In this document: positions 5,249 to 11,277 of the stretch, one piece after another | How the letters are laid out: every line of letters starts with the position of its first letter | How positions within the stretch are numbered: position 1 is the stretch's first letter | Assembly: GCA_019420045.1 (NCBI GenBank) | Contig: JAHZHY010000294.1 | Coordinates: 1 to 11,277, forward strand | DNA: 11,277 bases | From: Clostridiales bacterium | GTDB taxonomy: Bacteria; Bacillota; Clostridia; Oscillospirales; Butyricicoccaceae | Direction: 5' to 3' | Translations under genes and position numbers: made by a program | Notes under the pieces: model-generated | The model's database searches: none | The model's input: only the letters and a program-made list of their open reading frames with translations | Told to the model about the DNA's origin: nothing

Positions 5249-6179
5249 GGGTGGAAGAAGGGGATGCTGGTTCCCGCTGGGGAGCGTCGGGCCGGGCCCC
5301 CAACTTGTTGACGCCATAGACGCCCAGCAAGATCAAAGCAACGGCAATGACCTGCAATAGGGAAAAGGGCTCATGGAGCAGAACACCGGCCAGCACCGAT
5401 ACCACGGTGATGAGATTGTTGAAAGAAGCGGTGATGGTGACGCTGATATGGGCCAGAGCATAGTTGATCATCAGGAAGGCTGCCACCGAAGAAATCACCG
5501 ACAAATACAGGATGGCTCCCCAGAAGGAAAGGGAGGACAGGGCCTGGGCGGTGCGATGGAAAAGCTCCCCACGATTTTCCACAATGGCCAGCAGCACAAA
5601 GGAACAGGAGGATACCGCAAAAGTCACATAGGTCCGGTCAAAGGCGGTGAAATCCTGGGAATACTTCCGGGTGAGCAATGTATAGCAGGCGCTGCTGATG
5701 ACAGCACCGATCAGCAGAAGAAAACCAGGCAGGGTGACAGTGCCGCCTTTTTGTCCCCATACCGATATCAGAATTACGCCGGCAATGGAGCAGAGCATGG
5801 AAAGGGTTTGCAGCAAAGTGGGTTTTTCTTTGAGAAAGATGGCGCCCAAAGCCATGGCTGCCACTGGAATGAGAGCGATTACCGCCCCGGAAAAGGAGGC
5901 GGAAGTCCATTTGATGCCATAGCTTTCGCAGATAAAATACAAAGTGGGCTCCAGCAGACTGACCAGGAGCAGTTTTCGGATATCCCGTCCGCCGATGCGC
6001 AAGCGTACCACTTTACAAAGAACCAGCACATTCAGAAGAGCAAATGCCAACAGAAAACGGATGGACAGGGCGATCATGGGGCTGGTTTGGGAAAAGGCAA
6101 TTTTGGAAAAAAGAAAGCTGAAGCCAAAGATCACATTGGCTGCCAGAAGACAGAGCAAAGCCTTTTGTTTTTGAGACAT
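5226..6179 (-). CDS. EamA/DMT-superfamily permease
   Basis: This 317-aa membrane protein has about ten hydrophobic segments arranged as two EamA repeats (roughly residues 8-141 and 152-290), the standard drug/metabolite transporter architecture. The first repeat opens with LLAANVIFGFSFLFSKIAF. The second ends with a VALILLGVYGVNKL helix, and the C-terminal tail of about 25 residues is hydrophilic and acidic. Such proteins export or exchange amino acids, nucleotides or other metabolites; the substrate cannot be read from the sequence. ATG 6179 has a GGGAG site 7 nt upstream. A terminator lies only 48 nt upstream and no convincing promoter is visible between the two, so the source of transcription is unclear. 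The gene ends within the promoter of the dtxR-family gene. Confidence 0.92.
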   Translation of the reverse strand: MSQKQKALLCLLAANVIFGFSFLFSKIAFSQTSPMIALSIRFLLAFALLNVLVLCKVVRLRIGGRDIRKLLLVSLLEPTLYFICESYGIKWTSASFSGAVIALIPVAAMALGAIFLKEKPTLLQTLSMLCSIAGVILISVWGQKGGTVTLPGFLLLIGAVISSACYTLLTRKYSQDFTAFDRTYVTFAVSSCSFVLLAIVENRGELFHRTAQALSSLSFWGAILYLSVISSVAAFLMINYALAHISVTITASFNNLITVVSVLAGVLLHEPFSLLQVIAVALILLGVYGVNKLGARPDAPQREPASPSSTLEQENDS

Positions 6180-6227
6180 AGGAACACTCCCTTCATAGGT
6201 GGAATAAAAAAAGAAACAGATAGAAAG

Positions 6228-6256
6228 AAAAGGCGCCGGTTTCCCGGCGCCCTTTT
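6228..6256 (-). terminator. Intrinsic terminator after the NlpC/P60 hydrolase gene
   Basis: On the minus strand an 8-bp GC-only stem (GGCGCCGG with its complement) closes a 4-nt loop, flanked by AAAAG upstream and TTTTCTTTCT downstream, with one bulged base. It starts 24 nt after the hydrolase stop. Confidence 0.88.
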
Positions 6257-6279
6257 AAAAGGTATCAGATTTTTAATTG

Positions 6280-7158
6280 TTAGAATACACGGCCAGCGCC
6301 GATGTAGTTTCTGGTGTAATAGCTGCTGCTCATGGATTCGATGCACACAGTCTTGCCGCTGGAGGGGGAATGGATGAACTGGTTGTTGCCTATGTACATT
6401 CCCACATGGCTGACACTGCCGCTTCCGAAGAACACCAGATCGCCGGGCTTCAGTTCATTGCGGCTGACCTTGGCCACATAATTGTACTGAGCCGAAGAGG
6501 TGCGGGGGAGGGTAATGCCGAACTGCTTGTACACATAGCTGGTATAGCCGGAACAGTCAAAACCGCTGGGAGAGGAACCGCCATAAACATAAGGGGTACC
6601 GATGAACTGCTTGGCATAATCCACAACGCTGCTGGTCACAGAAGTGACGGTGGACTGAGGAGTCTGGGTCTGAGGAACTACTTCCACATAATCGGGGCTG
6701 ATGTAACCCTGCACACCGTTGTAAGTGACCCGGTACCAGCCGCGGTTGACACCATCAATGGTGGCCACAGCGCCCTTGGGAATCTGGGTGAGTACGGTGC
6801 TGCTGGTGGAGGGATAAGAACGGACATTCAGAGAAGAAGCGGTAACTTTGGCGCCGCCGCCGTTCACATCCATCACATCCAGAACATCCAGATATTCGGC
6901 GCTCACATAGCCGGGATTGCCGTTGCAAGTGATGCTGGCCCAGCCGTTATCGATGCCGAGAATACATACTCTGTAACCATCGTACAGACTATCGATTATC
7001 GACGCCGACTGAGAGGGAGCGCTGCGGAAATTCAGGGAAGTGGTGGTGTCCACAATGCCGCCCTTGACCCCTGCGGCCTGAGCGGTGGCCATGACAGTCA
7101 CGGCCAGAGCCGCGGAAGTCATAGCCGTTTTCAAAACCTTGATACCTTCGTAAAGCAT
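6280..7158 (-). CDS. Secreted NlpC/P60 peptidoglycan hydrolase with two SH3 domains
   Basis: The 292-aa product cleaves peptidoglycan stem peptides, probably as a gamma-D-glutamyl-diamino acid endopeptidase. Domains in order: a signal peptide (about 1-29, hydrophobic core then AQAAG), two bacterial SH3 repeats (about 37-92 and 104-160, each with LNFRSAPS or LNVRSYPS and a GY(V/I)S end), a Thr/Ser/Gln-rich linker, and a C-terminal NlpC/P60 domain (about 175-292). The catalytic residues are present: Cys202 in GFDCSGY, His251 in SHVGMYIG and His263 in FIHSPS. There is no LPXTG or membrane anchor, so it is probably released or held on the wall by its SH3 domains. ATG 7158 has AGGAGG 5 nt upstream. 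It follows the 100-aa gene by 29 nt and shares its promoter, which carries WalR-box-like sites as expected for a wall hydrolase. Confidence 0.95.
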   Translation of the reverse strand: MLYEGIKVLKTAMTSAALAVTVMATAQAAGVKGGIVDTTTSLNFRSAPSQSASIIDSLYDGYRVCILGIDNGWASITCNGNPGYVSAEYLDVLDVMDVNGGGAKVTASSLNVRSYPSTSSTVLTQIPKGAVATIDGVNRGWYRVTYNGVQGYISPDYVEVVPQTQTPQSTVTSVTSSVVDYAKQFIGTPYVYGGSSPSGFDCSGYTSYVYKQFGITLPRTSSAQYNYVAKVSRNELKPGDLVFFGSGSVSHVGMYIGNNQFIHSPSSGKTVCIESMSSSYYTRNYIGAGRVF

Positions 7159-7187
7159 TTGTACCTCCTATGGTTGCAAAAGACGAA

Positions 7188-7490
7188 TTACTTCTGGTGA
7201 AGCGCCCGTTCCAGCCAGATGGAAGCGATGTCCATGGCATTGTAGAGCCCGTCTTTCTCGGTGGATTTTACGACCTTATCTGTGGCGGAAATGTCGGGGT
7301 CGGTGAGCTGGAGTTCCACCCGGACTTTGGTGCCCACAGGCAAGTCCTTGTTCTTAGTGCTCTCCAGAACCTTGAGCATGATGATGTATTTTTCCGTCAT
7401 GCTGCCATAGTAGATCGTGTTGTCTTTTCTCATCAAAGGGCGGCCCTTATAAGTGAGGGGCCACTGCGCTGTTGTGTTCTTTGTCGTCAT
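7188..7490 (-). CDS. Conserved 100-aa protein of unknown function
   Basis: The product is soluble, mildly basic and without a signal peptide, membrane segment or cysteine. Central features are YKGRPLMRKDNTIYYG (13-28), suggesting a beta hairpin, and a C-terminal KDGLYNAMDIASIWLERAL helix. I have an impression of related small proteins in other Clostridia but cannot name a family. I chose ATG 7490 over the ATG at 7544 because GGAGG (7498-7502) stands 7 nt before it, and the 7544 start lies upstream of the predicted transcription start. It is the first gene of a unit with the NlpC/P60 hydrolase, 29 nt apart, behind a consensus promoter with WalR-like sites. A role linked to the cell envelope is possible but rests on context alone. 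Confidence 0.85.
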   Translation of the reverse strand: MTTKNTTAQWPLTYKGRPLMRKDNTIYYGSMTEKYIIMLKVLESTKNKDLPVGTKVRVELQLTDPDISATDKVVKSTEKDGLYNAMDIASIWLERALHQK

Positions 7491-7512
7491 GTGCTTACCT
7501 CCGACAGTAATT

Positions 7513-7540
7513 ATTATATCAAAAGAGTAACAAATGTCAA
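7513..7540 (-). promoter_or_regulatory. Consensus sigma-A promoter of the 100-aa protein/NlpC-P60 operon
   Basis: On the minus strand, TTGACA (7535-7540) and TATAAT (7513-7518) are both perfect, with a 16-bp spacer. The predicted start near 7506 leaves a leader of only about 16 nt before ATG 7490. Confidence 0.88.
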
Positions 7541-7556
7541 ACAAAATAGTTACAAA
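7516..7556. promoter_or_regulatory. Phased direct repeats (degenerate WalR-like boxes) over the promoter
   Basis: Two 15-bp direct repeats, consensus CAAAAKAGTWACAAA on the + strand, lie at 7520-7534 and 7542-7556: 13 of 15 identical and 22 bp apart, about two helical turns. Read on the minus strand as WalR half-sites, one gives TGTTAC-N5-TGATAT (7516-7532, overlapping the -10 region). The other gives TGTAAC-N5-TGTTTG (7538-7554, overlapping the -35). Both are imperfect matches. Confidence 0.5.
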
Positions 7557-7572
7557 AGATAAACAAAAATTC

Positions 7573-7589
7573 TGTTACTTTTTTGTAAC
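7573..7589 (+). promoter_or_regulatory. WalR (YycF)-type box, perfect consensus match
   Basis: TGTTAC-TTTTT-TGTAAC matches the TGTWAH-N5-TGTWAH consensus described for WalR in B. subtilis and S. aureus at every position. It is centred about 75 bp upstream of the predicted start of the hydrolase operon. Its left part is also an inverted third copy of the 15-bp repeat (7571-7585). WalRK controls wall hydrolase genes in those species; binding here is inferred. Confidence 0.6.
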
Positions 7590-7702
7590 CCATTGGGGCC
7601 CAAGGGGTTTGGAGGTACAAAATGCAATAAATTGGCAAAAGGCAAAGGCGGTATTTTGTTATCAATGTGCATTGTTATGCGGGAAAACGCATGATAGGCG
7701 TC
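7590..7702. other. Intergenic spacer without a gene
   Basis: I see no supported coding sequence here. It holds a small palindrome CAATG-TG-CATTG (7663-7674) and a 5-bp hairpin ATGCG/CGCAT (7677-7692), neither of which I can assign. A GGAGG followed by ATG near 7611-7624 opens a frame that stops after two codons. Confidence 0.5.
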
Positions 7703-7734
7703 AAAAGGACTCCTGCCTGGCCGGACAGGAGCCC
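7703..7734 (-). terminator. Probable intrinsic terminator of ireB
   Basis: On the minus strand a 9-bp stem (GGGCTCCTG with CAGGAGTCC, one G-U pair) closes a 10-nt loop and is followed by TTTT. It starts 20 nt after the ireB stop. The U-tract is short, so efficiency may be moderate. Confidence 0.7.
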
Positions 7735-7754
7735 CCGCTGAGATCCATCATGGA

Positions 7755-8000
7755 TCAATCGTTGAGATAATGGCGTACCAGTTCCTGCAGCAGCTCGTCC
7801 CGGTCAATGCGGCGGATCAGGCTGCGGGCATTATTGTGGTTTGTGATATAGGTGGGGTCCTCAGAGAGGATGTAGCCCACGATCTGGTTGATGGGGTTGT
7901 AACCCTTTTCCCGGAGAGCGTCATACACCGCGGTGAGGATGCGCTTCATCTCTTTATCAGAGTCATCCGTGATGGCAAATTTTCGTGTTCCGTCAAACAA
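7755..8000 (-). CDS. ireB: IreB-family regulatory phosphoprotein (UPF0297)
   Basis: In Enterococcus faecalis, IreB is a small substrate of the Ser/Thr kinase IreK and its phosphatase IreP and influences cephalosporin resistance. Elsewhere the family is called UPF0297 or YrzL. The 81-aa product carries the family hallmark [19 protein letters not shown] (31-49), then [28 protein letters not shown] to the end. I chose TTG 8000: an AGGAGG site (8009-8014) stands 8 nt upstream and the product matches the family length. The ATG at 8045 falls at the predicted transcription start and would add 15 residues without a ribosome binding site. Thr5 and Thr11 are candidates for the N-terminal phosphorylation sites. 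The gene stands alone, without the alaS, yqgF or yrzB neighbours common in Firmicutes. Confidence 0.92.
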   Translation of the reverse strand: MFDGTRKFAITDDSDKEMKRILTAVYDALREKGYNPINQIVGYILSEDPTYITNHNNARSLIRRIDRDELLQELVRHYLND

Positions 8001-8050
8001 GTTGGTGCCCTCCTTCTGTGGGTGTGTATCCCAAATGAAACCCATAGCCC

Positions 8051-8079
8051 ATTATACACAGTTTTGGGGCAAATGTAAA
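8051..8079 (-). promoter_or_regulatory. Sigma-A type promoter of ireB
   Basis: On the minus strand, TTTACA (8074-8079), a 17-bp spacer and a perfect TATAAT (8051-8056). The predicted start is near 8044, about 45 nt before the TTG start. Confidence 0.8.
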
Positions 8080-8114
8080 GGCGAAGAGGGGAGGAAATCC
8101 TGGCGCCCAAAGAA

Positions 8115-8149
8115 AAAGACCGGCTCTTTCCAGAAAAGAACCGGTCTTT
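8115..8149 (-). terminator. Intrinsic terminator of the pheST operon
   Basis: On the minus strand a roughly 15-bp stem (AAAGACCGG with its complement, extended by a G-U and A-T pairs) is followed by TTTTTCTTT. It starts 13 nt after the pheT stop. Confidence 0.9.
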
Positions 8150-8162
8150 GTATGCTATTGGA

Positions 8163-10565
8163 TCAGCGGCGGATCAGAGCGCCGCACTCTTTTTCCAGAG
8201 TTTCCAGCACCCGCTGCATCACTTCATCCGACTCCTTGTCGGTGAGAGTATGGTCGGGGGAGCGCAGGGCCAGGGAGAAGGCTACGCTCTTCTTGCCCTT
8301 TTCCACCTGCTCGCCCTGGTACACATCGAAGAGTTCCAGATGCTCCAGAGGATCTCCGGCCGCCTGGCGGATGGCCTTTTCCAAAGCCAGAACCGGCAGC
8401 TTTTCGTCACACAGCAGAGCCAGGTCGCGGGTGACGGCGGGGAACTTGGGCAGGGGCTTGTATTCCTTCCGCCGATCCACCAGCTCAAAGAGGGAAGGCA
8501 GATCCACCTGGCACAGATAAGTCTCGCTGCCCAGACCGTATTCCCGCATCACCAGGGGATGGGCCTGGCCCACCGTGCCGATCTTTTTCTCACCGGCCAT
8601 GATGGCGGCGGTGCGGCCCGGGTGATAGGAGGGATCGTCTGTGCAGGGCACAAACTCGATATTATGAATGGAAAGCTGCTGGAAGATAGCTTCCAGAGCG
8701 CCCTTCAAAGTGAAGAAATCACCATTTCCATAAAGGCCCATCACCAGCTGGGGACGCTCGTCAGGCAAGGTGTTCAGATCGGCTTTGCCGTCTTTTACCT
8801 GGGGCAGATAGATCTTGCTCAGCTCGAAGAACCGGCCGGCAGGGACCCGGCGGTTATAGTTGCGGGCGCAGATTTCCAGCATGGAGGGCAGGGGAGTGGT
8901 GCGCATCAGGCTCTGGTCCTCGCCCAAGGGGTTGGAGATCACGGTGGCAATGCGCAGGGGGGAATCCTCCGGCAGGCGCAGTTTGTCAAAGACCTTGGGG
9001 CTGAGGAAGGACAGGGAGATCACTTCGTTATACCCTGCGGCCATGCAGGCACCCGACAGATCCCGCTCGAACTGCTGGTAAGGAGTGAGACCGCCCTGGG
9101 TGGTGGTGCCGGCAAACAGGGTGGGCTCAATCTTGTCATAGCCATAGATCCGGGCTACTTCCTCGGCGATGTCGGCCATGGTCTCCACATCGTCCCGCCA
9201 GGAAGGCACGGTGATGGTGCGGCCCTCCACGGTGAATTGCAGATCCCGCAGATAACGGACCATATCTTCTTCGGGGATCTGGGCGCCCAGGAAGCGGCAG
9301 ATCTTCTCCGGCTCCAGGGGCAGCTGGCGCACCTGCTTTTTCTCCGGGTAGGCGTCGATGACACCGGTGATGATTTCACCGGCTCCCAGCTCTTCCACCA
9401 GCTGGCAGGCCCGCATCAGGGCAGGCATGGTGTTTTCGCAGTCCAGGCCCTTTTCATACCGGCCGGACGCCTCGGTGCGCAGGCCCAGCTTCCGGGAGGT
9501 CACCCGGATGGAGGGGCCCTGGAAGGTGGCCGATTCAAAGACGATCATCTGGGTGTTTTCGGTGATCTCACTGTTGAGACCGCCCATCACACCGGCCACG
9601 CCCACCGGCTTTGTGGGATCGGTGATCAGCAGCATGTTTTCGTCCAGCTGCCGCTCCACGCCGTCCAGAGTGGTGGTTTTTTCTCCGGCATGGGCCCGGC
9701 GAACGATGATGGCGTCCTCGGCGATGCACCGGTAGTCAAAGGCGTGCATGGGCTGGCCGTACTCCAGCATAACGAAGTTTGTGATGTCCACGATGTTGTT
9801 GATGGGGCGCACGCCGGCTTCCCGCAGACGGTCCCGCATCCATTTGGGAGAAGGGCCGATCTTGATGTTTTTGGCCATAGCGGCGCAATAACGGGGGCAC
9901 AGATCGGTGTCCTCAATGGTCACCTTCAGCAGGTTTTCGATTTCGCCCTTTTCTTCCCGGGCCGGGGGATTGGGCAGGTTCAGCGGCAGCTCAAAGGAAG
10001 CGGCGGTCTCACGGGCCAGGCCGATGACGCTGAGGCAGTCGGGGCGGTTGGGGGTGATTTCAAACTCGAAGACGGTGTCGTCCAGGCCCAGGGCCTTGGT
10101 GACGCTTTCGCCCAGCACCGCTTCTTCCCCTTCGTTCTGGTACACCAGGATACCGTTGGGGTCGGCGTAAGGCAGGTCGTTGTGGGTCAGGCCCAGCTCG
10201 GCAAAGGAGCAGAGCATACCGTTGGATTCCACACCCCGCATATTGGTCTTTTTGATCACAATGTCTCCGGGGAGCTTGGCTCCGTCCAGACAGGCGGGCA
10301 CCACATCGCCCACTTTCAGGTTCTTGGCGCCGGTGACGATCTGCACCTGCTTTGCGCCCACATCCACCTGGCAGATCACCAGTTTGTCGGCGTCGGGGTG
10401 CTTTTCAATGGAGAGGATTTTGCCCCACACCACATTTTCGATCGCATCGGCGGCGCTTTCCCAGCCTTCGATCTTGGAGCCGGTCATGGTCATACGGGCG
10501 GCATAGGTTTTGGGGTCTTTGTCGATCTTTACATAGTCGTTGAGCCATTTGTAAGGCAGATTCAT
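8163..10565 (-). CDS. pheT: Phenylalanyl-tRNA synthetase beta subunit
   Basis: This is the beta chain of the alpha2-beta2 enzyme that charges tRNA-Phe in the cytoplasm; it carries tRNA binding and the editing site. The length, 800 aa, matches bacterial PheT (about 795-805). Domains in order: an N-terminal tRNA-binding EMAP-like domain (about 39-150, with HPDADKL at 56-62 and SNGMLCS at 114-120), the B3/B4 editing domain (with LEYGQPMHAFDY around 264-277), B5, the inactive class II core, and the C-terminal anticodon-binding FDX-ACB fold (702-800, with FPAVTRDLALL at 708-718). ATG 10565 has an AAAGGAG sequence 10 nt upstream and starts 20 nt after the pheS stop, so the two are one operon. Confidence 0.98.
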   Translation of the reverse strand: MNLPYKWLNDYVKIDKDPKTYAARMTMTGSKIEGWESAADAIENVVWGKILSIEKHPDADKLVICQVDVGAKQVQIVTGAKNLKVGDVVPACLDGAKLPGDIVIKKTNMRGVESNGMLCSFAELGLTHNDLPYADPNGILVYQNEGEEAVLGESVTKALGLDDTVFEFEITPNRPDCLSVIGLARETAASFELPLNLPNPPAREEKGEIENLLKVTIEDTDLCPRYCAAMAKNIKIGPSPKWMRDRLREAGVRPINNIVDITNFVMLEYGQPMHAFDYRCIAEDAIIVRRAHAGEKTTTLDGVERQLDENMLLITDPTKPVGVAGVMGGLNSEITENTQMIVFESATFQGPSIRVTSRKLGLRTEASGRYEKGLDCENTMPALMRACQLVEELGAGEIITGVIDAYPEKKQVRQLPLEPEKICRFLGAQIPEEDMVRYLRDLQFTVEGRTITVPSWRDDVETMADIAEEVARIYGYDKIEPTLFAGTTTQGGLTPYQQFERDLSGACMAAGYNEVISLSFLSPKVFDKLRLPEDSPLRIATVISNPLGEDQSLMRTTPLPSMLEICARNYNRRVPAGRFFELSKIYLPQVKDGKADLNTLPDERPQLVMGLYGNGDFFTLKGALEAIFQQLSIHNIEFVPCTDDPSYHPGRTAAIMAGEKKIGTVGQAHPLVMREYGLGSETYLCQVDLPSLFELVDRRKEYKPLPKFPAVTRDLALLCDEKLPVLALEKAIRQAAGDPLEHLELFDVYQGEQVEKGKKSVAFSLALRSPDHTLTDKESDEVMQRVLETLEKECGALIRR

Positions 10566-10585
10566 TTCCCACTTGCTCCTTTCAC

Positions 10586-11277
<692 letters not shown>

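Noticed and set aside
5373..6377. A 334-codon + strand frame opposite the transporter
   Set aside because: It is rich in Gln, Gly and His with no domain. The minus strand encodes a clear EamA permease with a ribosome binding site.
6277..7200. A 307-codon + strand frame
   Set aside because: It mirrors the NlpC/P60 gene, whose signal peptide, SH3 repeats and catalytic residues are all present on the minus strand.
7491..7544. ATG 7544 as the start of the 100-aa gene
   Set aside because: It lies upstream of the predicted transcription start and across the promoter; ATG 7490 has a GGAGG 7 nt upstream.
7611..7630. GGAGG followed by ATG on the + strand, like a gene start
   Set aside because: The frame stops after two codons and no coding sequence follows; it is chance or a remnant.

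Overview
This looks like chromosomal DNA from a low-to-mid GC Gram-positive bacterium, most likely class Clostridia and possibly Oscillospiraceae/Ruminococcaceae. The evidence is the comEC-holA pair, RNase M5, an IreB-family protein, a DUF3793 protein, a PheS with the Firmicute-type four-cysteine insertion, strong AGGAGG ribosome binding sites and GTG/TTG starts. The genus cannot be fixed from the sequence alone. No mobile element, CRISPR array, rRNA or tRNA gene was seen.

Left block (1-2276, + strand): the 3' end of comEC, then holA (DNA polymerase III delta) and rnmV (RNase M5). The genes overlap by ATGA and GTGA junctions and end at a good intrinsic terminator. A 61-nt near-perfect palindrome (2339-2399) sits between this operon and the genes converging on it.

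Iron/redox block (2424-6179): a minus-strand unit, DUF3793 protein - flavodoxin - DtxR-like protein lacking its metal ligands, starts from a consensus promoter (4050-4078). Two palindromes resembling DtxR/IdeR boxes lie downstream of that promoter's start site, one of them at about +1. Next come a divergent nitroreductase with its own promoter, a shared bidirectional terminator, a DtxR-family regulator that keeps its metal ligands, and an EamA-type transporter. The simplest reading is an iron-responsive locus: the intact DtxR represses the DUF3793-flavodoxin unit when metal is plentiful and releases it when iron is scarce.

Cell-wall block (6228-7589, minus strand): a conserved 100-aa protein of unknown function and a secreted SH3-SH3-NlpC/P60 hydrolase share a consensus promoter. 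Upstream is a perfect match to the WalR (YycF) consensus, and two degenerate matches overlap the promoter, so WalRK-type control is likely.

Right block (7703-11277, minus strand): ireB with its own promoter and probable TTG start, then pheS (5' end outside the window) and pheT, ending in a terminator.

Most worth following up: the DtxR-box-controlled DUF3793-flavodoxin operon with its apparently metal-blind DtxR paralogue, the WalR-like box array, and the ComEC whose metallo-beta-lactamase motifs are all lost.
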